From Pseudoalteromonas sp. (lineage in GTDB: Bacteria; Pseudomonadota; Gammaproteobacteria; Enterobacterales; Alteromonadaceae), in contig NZ_JAGYIU010000002.1 in the NCBI RefSeq assembly GCF_018402495.1, positions 338,984-402,983 of the forward strand: a stretch of 64,000 bases of DNA, read 5' to 3'. Within the stretch, counting starts at the first letter, position 1; every line of letters starts with the position of its first letter. Made by a program: the position numbers and the translations under genes. Below the pieces are notes generated by a model, which had not been told where the DNA came from, ran no database searches, and saw only the letters and a program-made list of their open reading frames with translations. Shown here in pieces: positions 47,675 to 56,744 of this stretch.

Positions 47675-49030
47675 ATGAGTGCAGTAAGAGGTGAGTTTAG
47701 CTCCCGCTTTGGTTTTATAATGGCCGCGGCAGGGTCAGCTGTTGGCTTGGGTAATATTTGGGGTTTTCCGACCCAAACAGCAAGTAATGGGGGCGCTGCA
47801 TTTTTAGTCGCGTACTTAGTACTGGCTTTCTTTTTAGCCTACCCCGCTTTAATGGCAGAACTGATGATAGGTCGCCATGGGCAAGCTAATGCGGTTTCTT
47901 CATTAACTAAATTAACCACGCGACCATGGCAAAAGCAGTTTGCCTTTGCTGTCGGCTTTGGTGGTATTTTATGTGCTGGATTTATTTTAAGTTTTTATGC
48001 CATTGTTGCCGGTTGGATGTTAAGTGCCACTTTAGAACCGTTAACCACATTGGTCGGCGCTGATGCCGCCTCTTTATGGTTAAGTGAGCAATCGCTTACT
48101 CGTAATATTCTTTTCACTGTTTTATTTATTATTTTAACTGTTGCTATTATCAGCCGTGGTGTAGAAAACGGCATCGAAAAATGGTCTAAACGCTTAATGC
48201 CCGCTCTGCTCGGTATTTTGTTTGCCCTAATTGCCTACGTGATGACTCAAGAAGGCGCTGTTGAGGGTTTAAAAGCTTACTTAGTCCCTGACTTTTCTTC
48301 TATTTTTGACCCTACATTGTTAGTGAGTGCCTTAGGCCAAGCTTTCTTTTCATTGTCACTGGGCACCAGTGTGATGATTATATATGGCTCATATATCAGT
48401 AAAAAAGAAAACCTTGTGTCCCTTGGCGCGTATGTAACCTTAATTGATGTGTTTATAGCGTTTGTAGCGGGTTTATTGATCATCCCTGCTATGTACGTGG
48501 CACAAGCGCAAGGTGTTGAAATATTCTCTTCAACTACAGGTAAACTTCTCTCTGAAGATACTCTCGTATTTCAGGTATTGCCTGCCTTATTTGATGGCAT
48601 GGGTGGTGTTGGTTTATTTGTTGGTTTTGCTTTTTTTGCATTGATGAGTATTGCCGCACTAACTTCATCTATTTCCATGTTAGAAGCGCCAGTGTCGTAC
48701 ACGGTAGAGCGCTTTGCGATGAAACGTGTTCAAGCAACGTGGTTAATAGGCGCTTTAATTGCCATAGTGAGCATTACCATAGTGTGTAACCTAGGCACTT
48801 TATTTGGCTTAGTGATCACGCTAACAACCAAAGTTGCACAACCTTTATTAGGGCTTATGTGCTGTATATTTGTAGGTTGGATCTGGTACAGATCGTCACT
48901 ACTTAAAGCGATTCAACAAGGTAACCCTGAGGTGCATAATACGTTATTTTGGAAGATATGGCCTTGGTATACTAAGTTTGTATGCCCTATTGCCATTAGC
49001 TTAGTATTTTTACATTCCCTACTAAGCTAG
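47675..49030 (+). CDS. Neurotransmitter:sodium symporter family (SNF) transporter
   Basis: 451 residues, about 11 membrane helices, LeuT fold. Start MSAVRGEFSSRFGFIMAAAGSAVGLGNIWGFPTQTASNGGAAFLVAYL, whose GSAVGLGNIWGFP segment is the unwound TM1 that binds Na+ and substrate. Substrates in bacteria are amino acids, tyramine or similar amines. I start at 47675 because the longer frame adds a 29-residue leader before the conserved start. It is followed by its own terminator. Confidence 0.9.
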   Translation: MSAVRGEFSSRFGFIMAAAGSAVGLGNIWGFPTQTASNGGAAFLVAYLVLAFFLAYPALMAELMIGRHGQANAVSSLTKLTTRPWQKQFAFAVGFGGILCAGFILSFYAIVAGWMLSATLEPLTTLVGADAASLWLSEQSLTRNILFTVLFIILTVAIISRGVENGIEKWSKRLMPALLGILFALIAYVMTQEGAVEGLKAYLVPDFSSIFDPTLLVSALGQAFFSLSLGTSVMIIYGSYISKKENLVSLGAYVTLIDVFIAFVAGLLIIPAMYVAQAQGVEIFSSTTGKLLSEDTLVFQVLPALFDGMGGVGLFVGFAFFALMSIAALTSSISMLEAPVSYTVERFAMKRVQATWLIGALIAIVSITIVCNLGTLFGLVITLTTKVAQPLLGLMCCIFVGWIWYRSSLLKAIQQGNPEVHNTLFWKIWPWYTKFVCPIAISLVFLHSLLS

Positions 49031-49043
49031 TTAAAAGATGCAT

Positions 49044-49072
49044 AAAAAAGGCCCACATCAGTGGGCCTTTTT
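49044..49072. terminator. Bidirectional terminator after the SNF transporter
   Basis: AAAAAGGCCCAC atca GTGGGCCTTTTT, between convergent genes. Confidence 0.92.
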
Positions 49073-49084
49073 AGTGGAGCAATA

Positions 49085-49528
49085 CTACTGCTTTAAAATC
49101 ATATCCTGATGGGGTATGCCATCTTCTATATATTCATCACCAACACATTCAAAACCGAATGAGCGATAAAAATTCAGTAGGTAGGTTTGTGCGCCAATAT
49201 AAATATCGCGAGTCGGCCATTGCGCCTTACAGCATGCTATTGCTTCATTGACTAACTGTTTGCCTAATCCAGAACTTCGCTGTGATTGAGCAACCAATAC
49301 ACGCCCTATCGCACTGTACTGAGCATCTTTTTCATAACAACGGGCATAGGCATGCACCGATAGCCCATCAAGTAAATAGACATGACGTGTAGTGTCTGCG
49401 ATATCGTGATCATCAAGTTCAGGGTAAGGACATGCTTGTTCTACAACGAATACATCGACACGTTCACGCATGATTGAAAATAGGGTTTGGGAGTCGAGCG
49501 CAGAGAATGGCTCACATTTAAACGCCAT
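49085..49528 (-). CDS. elaA: ElaA-like GNAT acetyltransferase
   Basis: 147 residues, all GNAT fold. Start MAFKCEPFSALDSQTLFSIMRERVDVFVVEQACPYPELDDHD is that of ElaA proteins; the acetyl-CoA loop is RVLVAQSQRSSGLGKQL (R-x-x-G-x-G/A). The substrate is unknown. I choose 49528 because GGGG sits upstream and MAFKCEPF is the family start; the longer frame adds 18 residues that run into the previous gene. Confidence 0.9.
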   Translation of the reverse strand: MAFKCEPFSALDSQTLFSIMRERVDVFVVEQACPYPELDDHDIADTTRHVYLLDGLSVHAYARCYEKDAQYSAIGRVLVAQSQRSSGLGKQLVNEAIACCKAQWPTRDIYIGAQTYLLNFYRSFGFECVGDEYIEDGIPHQDMILKQ

Positions 49529-49574
49529 TTTAACCCCTTTTTTATTACAGGAATTCACTAAAAGCTCCTGTATA

Positions 49575-50318
49575 CTAAGCAAATAACCGCTCTAACTGAT
49601 CGCATAACTGAGATAAGTTAACGTGGTCATGTTCTATGGTTAAGTCAACGTAGCCGTCACTTCTAAGCGCTCTGTCTAATTCAATCAATACATGTGTTTT
49701 ATGTGCTTCAGGAATAAACGACAGTTCGATTTCTTTTATACCAAATAAACTGCGACTATTTGGCTGATATTCAAGTTCTTGATAACACCCAGACACAGAT
49801 TGAAAAGTAGGAGCACGCAAGTGCCCTTGCTCTACATCGGCTTTAACCAAACTAAAGCCAAGCTTTTCCATTGCTTGCATGCAGGTTTTAACTGCTTCAT
49901 TAGGATAAATGTGTAAATGGTCTTTGTCTGCTGGGTCAAGTGCAAGGTCGATATCAAGGCCAGTTTCTAACCATACATAAGATTGGTTGTAACCTGCATT
50001 AATTTCGGTAATTGGTGTTTCTGAGTGTAGACGGGCTTCAAACGCAATGGTTTTCACCTCTCCAGGTTCAATGATACCAATATCAGTAATACGCCACTGG
50101 TCAATAACATGATTAGTGAAATAATCATCGTCTTCACTCGCCACTTTTACCCGGGTAACTAACATTAAGTCTAACCCGGTAATTTCTTGGCTGACATCAC
50201 CTGCGGTAATGACAATTTGCGCATTAAATAATTGCCCCGGTTGAAGGTGCTCTGTTTCTAAAATAGTGTCCACCTTGGCGGCACCAATACCTACTGATGC
50301 TAAAATCTTTTTAAACAT
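49575..50318 (-). CDS. SpoOM-family arrestin-like protein
   Basis: 247 residues, cytoplasmic. The N-terminal half (MFKKILASVGIGAAKVDTILETEHLQPGQLFNAQI) is the SpoOM/sporulation-control fold, an arrestin-like beta sandwich found outside sporulating bacteria too. The C-terminal half (about 150-247) is variable. The function is unknown in this setting. It lies just upstream of elaA, almost touching, so they may be co-transcribed. Confidence 0.88.
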   Translation of the reverse strand: MFKKILASVGIGAAKVDTILETEHLQPGQLFNAQIVITAGDVSQEITGLDLMLVTRVKVASEDDDYFTNHVIDQWRITDIGIIEPGEVKTIAFEARLHSETPITEINAGYNQSYVWLETGLDIDLALDPADKDHLHIYPNEAVKTCMQAMEKLGFSLVKADVEQGHLRAPTFQSVSGCYQELEYQPNSRSLFGIKEIELSFIPEAHKTHVLIELDRALRSDGYVDLTIEHDHVNLSQLCDQLERLFA

Positions 50319-50627
50319 ATTTTCCCCTTAAGCTAAGCAGCACTGATGCTTGCTTACACTTAAACTCCTTCGTTATAGCATCTTAACCACATTTAAAAGC
50401 ACTTGTCAGCGAAAAACTGCTATTTACATGCTGTTTACCATAAAACTAGCCATATATGTGTGTTTTTTATACATTGAGGCTACTTTACCTCTGCATAAAC
50501 TGACAGTAGCAATCATTTGATAAATACTCACTATCACGTAACTAACTGCGTTAAATAAGTAGATTAATTGTCAATAAGCATTATTTTTCGCTACACTACA
50601 ATGCCTAGAAAAGTGATACAAATAACT

Positions 50628-52199
50628 ATGGAACTAATTTATTTTGCAACCGCCTTCGTCTGCGGTTTTGGTATTTACCAGTTAAAATTGCCACCACTCA
50701 TCGGCTTTTTAATGGCTGGTTTTATCCTTAATTTAGCGGGTTACAAAAGTACAGAACTACTTGAAACAATAGCATCTTTAGGGGTTACCCTGCTACTTTT
50801 TAGTATTGGTCTCAAACTTAAAGTTTCAAATTTAATAAAGCCGCAAGTATGGGCTCCGGCTACGTTACATATTATCTTAAGTAGCGCTTTATTTAGTGGC
50901 TTTATGTTACTTCTGGGTATTTTTGCACTGCCTTTATTTGTTGATTTGAGCTGGCAAAGTGCGCTGTTAGTTGGTTTTGCTTTGAGCTTTTCAAGCACCG
51001 TATTTGCAGTAAAAGTACTTGAAGAGCGCGGTGAAATGGCAAGCCTGCACGGTAAAATAGCCATTGGTATTTTAGTTATGCAGGATGTTTTTGCTGTTAT
51101 ATTTTTAGCGGTAAGTACTGGTAAAATGCCGAATATTTGGGCTTTAGGATTATTGCTTGCTCTGCCTGTATTTCGCCCTGCTATGTTCTGGATGTTAAAC
51201 CGCTCTAAACATGGTGAATTACTGCCACTGTTTGGTTTTTTCTTTGCTTTAGTGGTAGGTTATAACGCCTTTGAATTTGCAGGACTAAAAGGTGATTTAG
51301 GGGCTTTGATTGTTGGTATGATGTTCGCCCCACACAAAAAAGCAGGTGAACTGTCTAAATCATTACTTAGTTTAAAAGATATATTACTGGTTGGCTTTTT
51401 CTTAAGTATTGGCTTAAGTGCAGATCTCACAGCCCACTCATTTATTGCCGCGTTAGTGCTAGTATTAGTTATTCCTATTAAAACGCTACTTTATTACGTT
51501 CTGACTAACCTGTTTAAGCTTCGTGCACGCACTTCGCTGCTAACCGCATTTAGCTTAGCTAACTTTAGTGAATTTGGTTTAATTGTATGCGCTGTTGCCG
51601 CATCCACTGGTATGGTCACTTCTGAATGGCTTGCGGTTATCGCGATTGCAGTGTCGATCACCTTTGTGATTGCCTCTCCTTTAAACAAACGCTCTAACGA
51701 ACTGTACGTTAAAGTAGAGCGATTTTTATTAAAGTTTGAAAGCAAAACCCGCTTAGCTGAAGAACTTCCGGTAAACTTAAATGACACAAAAATAGTTATC
51801 TTTGGAATGGGTCGTATTGGTACAGGTGCCTATGAAACAATAAACGTAACTCACCCTGATGTTGTTGCAGGTATTGATATTAAGCCTGAGGTGGTTGAAA
51901 AACATGTAAAACGAGGTCGGCGTGTGCTGATAGCCGATGCAACCGATCCAGACTTTTGGCAACGTGTTAACCACTCTAAAGTTGAAATGGTAATGCTCGC
52001 TATGCCAAAGCATATGCAAAATATTTTTGCCTTGGAACAATTGCAAGCATCCGGTTACAAAGGGCAAGTAACTGCTATTGCTAACTACCCCGATCAACAA
52101 AAAGAATTAGAGGATATGGGAATAGACTCTACTTATAACTTTTACTTAGAAGCAGGTAGTGGTTTTGCGGAGCATGTAAAGCAAACCTTATTTCCTTAA
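50628..52199 (+). CDS. KefB-like cation:proton antiporter with RCK domain
   Basis: 523 residues. About 12 membrane helices of the CPA2 family (from ELIYFATAFVCGFGIYQLKLPPLIGFLMAGFIL), then an RCK/TrkA-N domain with the dinucleotide site IVIFGMGRIGTG (about 398-409). It should exchange K+ or Na+ for H+, gated by NAD(H) or a related ligand. The start is uncertain: ATG 50628 begins directly before the first helix; ATG 50601 adds nine residues. Neither has a strong ribosome site. Single gene. Confidence 0.88.
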   Translation: MELIYFATAFVCGFGIYQLKLPPLIGFLMAGFILNLAGYKSTELLETIASLGVTLLLFSIGLKLKVSNLIKPQVWAPATLHIILSSALFSGFMLLLGIFALPLFVDLSWQSALLVGFALSFSSTVFAVKVLEERGEMASLHGKIAIGILVMQDVFAVIFLAVSTGKMPNIWALGLLLALPVFRPAMFWMLNRSKHGELLPLFGFFFALVVGYNAFEFAGLKGDLGALIVGMMFAPHKKAGELSKSLLSLKDILLVGFFLSIGLSADLTAHSFIAALVLVLVIPIKTLLYYVLTNLFKLRARTSLLTAFSLANFSEFGLIVCAVAASTGMVTSEWLAVIAIAVSITFVIASPLNKRSNELYVKVERFLLKFESKTRLAEELPVNLNDTKIVIFGMGRIGTGAYETINVTHPDVVAGIDIKPEVVEKHVKRGRRVLIADATDPDFWQRVNHSKVEMVMLAMPKHMQNIFALEQLQASGYKGQVTAIANYPDQQKELEDMGIDSTYNFYLEAGSGFAEHVKQTLFP

Positions 52200-52473
52200 T
52201 AAAAATTAGATGCAAATAGGTTGTATTTACAATCCTTTACATCTGAGCATTTTATTGGACTAAAAATAAGGTAAAATATTTACGTTGATCTAATAAAGTT
52301 AGCACCTAAGTGTGTAACTAATAAAAATATATACAGATAGAAGCTTTGCTTTAATAGTCAATGAAATCCCCAATTAGAGGGCCTACTCCCTCTACCAATA
52401 GGCTGTTACTTGCCCGTGCAGCCTACTTTATTTTTTATTATCCCTTATAATTAACTCTCTGTATTTATAAAAG

Positions 52474-52704
52474 ATGCCAAGAATGGATCCTCAACAACTC
52501 AAAATCGCTGTTAACACTATTATGCCGTTTGGTAAACATGCAGGCCGCCCTTTGCTTTTGCTGCCTGAGCCTTATTTAGTATGGTTTAAACAACAAGGCT
52601 TTCCTAATAGTAAGCTTGGCTCTCAACTGGCCATGATGTACGAAGTGAAGCTTAATGGTTTAGAGCAAATGTTGATGCCATTACTAGAACAAAAGAGTAA
52701 ATAA
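52474..52704 (+). CDS. DUF3820 protein
   Basis: 76 residues. The motif MPFGKHAGRPLLLLPEPYLVWFKQQGFP (about 17-44) is the signature of DUF3820 proteins, small cytoplasmic proteins once described as a putative quorum-sensing-regulated virulence factor family. No activity is known. The start could also be the ATG at 52483, where many family members begin; neither ATG has a strong ribosome site. A terminator follows. Confidence 0.85.
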   Translation: MPRMDPQQLKIAVNTIMPFGKHAGRPLLLLPEPYLVWFKQQGFPNSKLGSQLAMMYEVKLNGLEQMLMPLLEQKSK

Positions 52705-52772
52705 AATAGAACTTTTCTATAAGTGGCCTGTCTATCTATTTGCTACTTGTTGATTTTTTGGTTTTAAACCGC

Positions 52773-52799
52773 AAAAAAGCGCCTTTAAGGCGCTTTTTT
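52773..52799 (+). terminator. Terminator after the DUF3820 gene
   Basis: AAAAAAGCGCC tttaa GGCGCTTTTTT, just before MITE copy 3. Confidence 0.9.
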
Positions 52800-53146
52800 A
52801 TTGTGTGGAATTTACTAGGGTCTGTTGACCTTTGCGGATTAAAATTTGTTCAAACTAGGGGCAATTTAATCGCGGCGCGAGATTTGTAACCTAGTGGGCT
52901 AAGTCAAAACCGAGCAATAAAGAGTTAATTGCCCCTAGGCAGAACCCTTCGGGCAGCGCCTGTTTGACATTGATGCTGCGTTATCGCCTATTTATGGGGA
53001 ATAACCACACCACATAGGCTCTGCCTTGCCTAAATACCAAACAGACTGCTGCAAATTTAACCTTGAAAGAACAACAGATGTATGGACTCCCACTTCCCTC
53101 AGGAGTAACGTAATAAGCAACTAAACTTTTACCAAGGAGCCCATAC

Positions 53147-54184
53147 ATGTTTGATTGTAATGTAATCGCAATTGATTTAGCAAAAAAATTATTCCAGGTT
53201 TGTAAAACAGATAAAAATGGAAACGTTATTTATAACAAAGCAATCACAAGAGCTAAACTTAAAGAATTATTAATTAAAGAGAAGCAATCTTTAGTTGCTA
53301 TGGAGTCGTGTGGCGGAACACATTATTGGGCACGCTTTGCTAAACAAGCTGGTCATCAAGTAAAAGCAGTTAATGCACGACAAGTAAAAGCGTTTCGTCA
53401 AGGACAAAAAACAGATGCTAATGATGCGCTGGCTATTTCTGTTACCGCTCGCCAGCCTCATATTAAAGAAAGCCGATTACTTTCAGTGCAGGAGCAATGC
53501 CTGCAAGGCATTGAATGTATGCGTGATTTATTGGTCAAACAAAAAGTAAGTTTAAGTAATCAACTCAGAGGTTTGCTTTTGGAGTTAGGGTACCCAATAG
53601 CTCAAGGTGATACCCCATTAATTCGCGCTATACCAGAGATACTAGAAGACGCAGAAAATAGTTTAACATCCTCATTTCGCTTTTCAATTGACCTCCTTTT
53701 TCAACGCTTTAAGGAGACAATTGAAGAAGCAAAGCAGATTGAAAAACAACTGCATGAAATAGTTAAAGAAGATAAAACCTGTAATCGCTTACAAGCCTTA
53801 GAGGGAGTCGGTCCAGTCTGTGCAGTCTTGATAAAAATAGCACTAGGTGATGCGACACATTTCAAAAGTGGTCGAGAAGCCGCCGCTTGCTTTGGTCTGA
53901 CACCTGTACAACATAGCAGTGGTGGTAAAGAAAAAATAGGCTCGATATCTAAAGTGATAGGAAATAAGAAGCTGCGAAGTGCTTTGTTTAAAGGTGCATT
54001 AGCTGTTGTTTCCCAACTAGAAAAAAGAGAAAGTCGCAGCAAAAAAGATGTATGGTTAAAAGCATTAACCGAACGTCGAGGAAAAAAAGTAGCAGCAATT
54101 GCTTTAGCGAATAAAACGATAAGAACGGCTTTTGCAATGCAAAAGCATAATAAAGAATATCAGCCGAAATTACTTGCGGCTTAA
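53147..54184 (+). CDS. IS110/IS1111-family transposase (DEDD recombinase)
   Basis: 345 residues. N-terminal RuvC-like DEDD domain: first Asp in VIAIDLAKK (about 6-14), Glu in AMESCGG, and the DANDA pair near 93-97. The C-terminal transposase_20 domain holds LEGVGPVCAVLIKIALGD and the catalytic serine region in FGLTPVQHSSGGKEKIG. Members recombine a circular donor with a target under guidance of a bridge RNA. Full length, so probably active. It is followed by the noncoding right end at 54185-54396. Confidence 0.95.
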   Translation: MFDCNVIAIDLAKKLFQVCKTDKNGNVIYNKAITRAKLKELLIKEKQSLVAMESCGGTHYWARFAKQAGHQVKAVNARQVKAFRQGQKTDANDALAISVTARQPHIKESRLLSVQEQCLQGIECMRDLLVKQKVSLSNQLRGLLLELGYPIAQGDTPLIRAIPEILEDAENSLTSSFRFSIDLLFQRFKETIEEAKQIEKQLHEIVKEDKTCNRLQALEGVGPVCAVLIKIALGDATHFKSGREAAACFGLTPVQHSSGGKEKIGSISKVIGNKKLRSALFKGALAVVSQLEKRESRSKKDVWLKALTERRGKKVAAIALANKTIRTAFAMQKHNKEYQPKLLAA

Positions 54185-54396
54185 AATTTGTCAAAAAAGA
54201 GCGCTTAAAATAGGTAAGACCAACCTTCAATAGACTGTTAGGGTCTGAAGTTTCATAAACTGCTCAACAGAAAAGTCATGAAGGTGCGAATACATAAGAG
54301 GCCAGAGGTAGCTCCTCAATTTGAGCCCGTATATAAGCTAGCATCTAAATTTATTTTAACTTTTTCTTTTTGACATTTTCGGGGAGTCCATATAAG
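54185..54396 (+). ncRNA. Candidate IS1111 bridge RNA (right noncoding end)
   Basis: IS1111-group elements carry their guide RNA 3' of the transposase. In this region, AGGGTCTG (54240-54247), hairpin AGTTT-CAT-AAACT (54249-54261), then TCAACAG (54264-54270) match the two halves of the occupied MITE end (TCAACAG / CAGACCCT, opposite polarities). ATACAT (54290-54295), a structured spacer, then ATATAAG (54331-54337) match the two ends of the element in the same relative arrangement (ATGTAT at the left end, ATATAAG at the right). The RNA ends are not defined. Inferred from sequence matches only. Confidence 0.6.
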
Positions 54397-54399
54397 ACC

Positions 54400-55632
54400 C
54401 TAGTCTAAGCTAATAATAAACTTAACCCCACCCAGTGTTGAGTCTTCAATTGTGCACTGCCCTTTATGCCATGACACAATTTTACTCACTATCGCCAACC
54501 CTAACCCAAACCCACCGGTTTTTTTATCACGACTTTTATCTAAGCGCGTAAACGGCTTAAATACTTTTTCGCGCTCAGAGAAGGCAATACCAGGGCCATC
54601 ATCTTCAACCACTAGCAGTAACTTTTCATCGGCAGTACTTAAACTAATATGTACACTTTTCGAGGCATGTTTAAGTGCATTACTAATTACGTTTTGCAGC
54701 ACCCGCGACATAAAATGACTATCGCATGAGTAAATAAATTGAGTGGGGAGCGTTGTTGTTAGTTTAATACGGGTATCAAAGTTTACTTTTTCAATATTAG
54801 TTTTAATTAATGCAACGATATCACAAGGCGCTAATTGTAAACTAGGTTGCTGTGTGTCTAAACGGGCGTATTCCAACATTTCAGATACCAAAGACTCCAG
54901 TTCATGAATATCCATTTGCATGTCAGATAAATATTGCTGTGCTTTGGTATCGTGGGTTTTATCCTCGAGTATTGCAATAGCAAACTTCAACCGCGCTAAT
55001 GGCGTTCTAAATTCATGAGATACAGAAGAGGTGAGCTCTTGCTGAGCACTCAGTAAAAACTCAATACGTTGCTGCATTACTTGCAATGTATCGGTGATGG
55101 GTAAGAAGAATGACTTTGAGCCATCGCTTAATTGAAAATCTTGCGAGCCACCCACTGCCTCGCATGCATGACTCAGCTTTGCAAAGTCTCGCCACAACAA
55201 AAAGCTCCACAAACCTATTGGTAAACTTATAATAAACAACACCAGTAAATACGGTAACACAGTCCCTGAGCTACTGTGTTTAACACCCACAGGGCCTACT
55301 TGTAGCAATTGTGAATTATTTAGCGTTACATACCAAACGATACGCTGCTGTTTATCATATAAATAAAGGTAATGGTTTTGAAATAGTTGTGCTTGCTGCT
55401 CTGGTGGGAGCACCAGATCTTGCTGGGCAATGACTTGGCTATCAAAATTATGTTTAAGCTGCTCAAGCCCACCTGGGGTTTGTGAAAGCAGCCATAAAGA
55501 CTGCCCAAATTCGTCATCTAACAATACACTTTGCTGAGATTCATCATAGGGCCAAAACTGCTCTATAACGCCACTAACAATAAACAACGAGGCAATAATA
55601 TACACGTAAAGGCTTATAAATAGCTTTCCCAT
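54400..55632 (-). CDS. Sensor histidine kinase (cassette 2)
   Basis: 410 residues. Membrane helix about 7-25, periplasmic sensor to about 123, second helix about 125-147, then H-box SSVSHEFRTPLARL (His206), N box NVISNALKHA, G1 EDDGPGIA and G2 GGFGLGLAIV. The ends correspond well with the kinase of cassette 1 (DGPGIA, GLGLAIV, K-x-x-x-WH). The stop TAG overlaps the TA flanking MITE copy 3, but the reading is preserved. It should pair with the regulator just upstream. Confidence 0.93.
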   Translation of the reverse strand: MGKLFISLYVYIIASLFIVSGVIEQFWPYDESQQSVLLDDEFGQSLWLLSQTPGGLEQLKHNFDSQVIAQQDLVLPPEQQAQLFQNHYLYLYDKQQRIVWYVTLNNSQLLQVGPVGVKHSSSGTVLPYLLVLFIISLPIGLWSFLLWRDFAKLSHACEAVGGSQDFQLSDGSKSFFLPITDTLQVMQQRIEFLLSAQQELTSSVSHEFRTPLARLKFAIAILEDKTHDTKAQQYLSDMQMDIHELESLVSEMLEYARLDTQQPSLQLAPCDIVALIKTNIEKVNFDTRIKLTTTLPTQFIYSCDSHFMSRVLQNVISNALKHASKSVHISLSTADEKLLLVVEDDGPGIAFSEREKVFKPFTRLDKSRDKKTGGFGLGLAIVSKIVSWHKGQCTIEDSTLGGVKFIISLD

Positions 55633-55658
55633 TAACCTAGCCTAATACCTTGCATTTA

Positions 55659-56351
55659 TTACATATCCCACGCATCTGATACAAATAAATAGCCTTGCCC
55701 CCACACCGTTTTAATACGGTAGGGCTTATCACTGTTATCACCGAGCTTTTTACGAATACGTGATACACGAACATCCACCGTGCGGTCTAACCCGTCGTAC
55801 TCACGCCCTATCATATGTTGATGGACATGCTCTCGACTGAGAACGTCACCAGCATTTGAAGCCAATAACCACAGCAATTCAAATTCATGAGAAGTCAGGA
55901 CAATTTCAACACCGCTTAGCTTTACAATGCGGCTGGTTTTATCTATTGATAAGTCACCAAATTGAAGTTCTTCAATTGCTTTAGCGCTTGGCTGTCCACG
56001 ACGAAGCAATGCATTAATTCGAGCAAGTAGCACGCGCGGCTCTGCAGGTTTAATAACGTAGTCGTCAGCCCCTAATTCTAGACCTATCACTTGATCAAAG
56101 TCTTCGCCCTTTGCTGTTAGCATTAAAATAGGGAGGGTGTATTTATCACGGACTTGTCGACAAACACTAAAGCCGTCTTTTCCAGGTAACATTACATCTA
56201 AAATGATCAAGTCGACGTGATTGTCACTAAGATAAGGGAACACTTCGTCACCGCGTTCTAAAACGTCAACTTCTAAGCCATTATGCTCAAGATAGTCTTT
56301 GGTTAATTGTTGCAACCCTAAATCATCTTCAACAAGTAATATCTTTGGCAT
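55659..56351 (-). CDS. OmpR-family response regulator (cassette 2)
   Basis: 230 residues. Receiver with acidic pair EDD (8-10), Asp52 in LIILDVMLPGKDG, Thr in MLTAKGEDF, Lys in YVIKPAEPR, and a C-terminal winged helix (GREYDGLDRTVDVRVSRIRKKL). The last part is nearly the same as in cassette 1 (GREYDGLDRSVDVLISALRKKF), so the two may recognise related sites. Its gene lies between DUF3019 and the kinase, in the same order as cassette 1. Confidence 0.93.
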   Translation of the reverse strand: MPKILLVEDDLGLQQLTKDYLEHNGLEVDVLERGDEVFPYLSDNHVDLIILDVMLPGKDGFSVCRQVRDKYTLPILMLTAKGEDFDQVIGLELGADDYVIKPAEPRVLLARINALLRRGQPSAKAIEELQFGDLSIDKTSRIVKLSGVEIVLTSHEFELLWLLASNAGDVLSREHVHQHMIGREYDGLDRTVDVRVSRIRKKLGDNSDKPYRIKTVWGQGYLFVSDAWDM

Positions 56352-56365
56352 TTACTGCTCCTAAA

Positions 56366-56743
56366 TTAAAAAAAGCTCCAAGGTGAGCGTAGCCGATGTT
56401 TTTTCTTAGCGTATGCGGTTTGCACTTCTATTTGCACACTCGCTAACGATACACCTGTATGGGGATTAATCAGGGAGTATATGGTCTCCACCTGAACACG
56501 CGCTTTATAACTAAGTTGGCCTTTTTTTGCACCTTGCCAGCATTGTAATTGTGTATCTTGTTGGTATAAACACACATCGCTAGCCGCTGACAGTTGCCAC
56601 TTAAATTTTAACTCAAGATCACAAAATTCTTGTTGTTCGGAAACCACACAGACTTTGGGTGATACGTTAAGTGAAGAGGCTTTTGCAACGCAAGCGTTGC
56701 TAAAAAATGAAGCTGCAAGCACAACCAACATAAAACACTTCAT
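56366..56743 (-). CDS. DUF3019 protein (cassette 2)
   Basis: 125 residues with signal peptide (about 1-22, cut near VAKA). Cys residues occur in KVCVVSEQQEFCDLELKFKW, SDVCLYQQ and LQCWQGAK, the same four-Cys layout as cassette 1. The C-terminus is basic (KKKHRLRSPWSFF). The start follows the MipA stop by one base. Periplasmic, function unknown. Confidence 0.85.
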   Translation of the reverse strand: MKCFMLVVLAASFFSNACVAKASSLNVSPKVCVVSEQQEFCDLELKFKWQLSAASDVCLYQQDTQLQCWQGAKKGQLSYKARVQVETIYSLINPHTGVSLASVQIEVQTAYAKKKHRLRSPWSFF

Positions 56744-56744
56744 A

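Larger units (their letters stand above)
53078..54396 (+). mobile_element. IS110-family, IS1111-group insertion sequence, about 1319 bp
   Basis: One transposase gene, a short left end (about 69 bases) and a long right noncoding end (about 212 bases), which is typical of the IS1111 group. Subterminal inverted repeats TATGGACTCCC (left) and GGGGAGTCCATA (right) lie a few bases inside the ends. AG at the junction (53076-53077 / 54395-54396) is ambiguous, so the ends are set by the split MITE repeat (CAACAG | ACCCT). No target duplication beyond the AG, as usual for this family. Confidence 0.9.
52818..54400 (+). repeat. MITE copy 3, split by an IS1111-type element
   Basis: The two host parts (52818-53077 and 54397-54400) sum to 264 bases, exactly the length of the intact copy 1, and TA flanks both ends (52816-52817 and 54401-54402). 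The IS sits four to six bases inside the right terminal repeat. On the right side the TA lies within the stop codon of the adjacent kinase gene. Confidence 0.85.
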
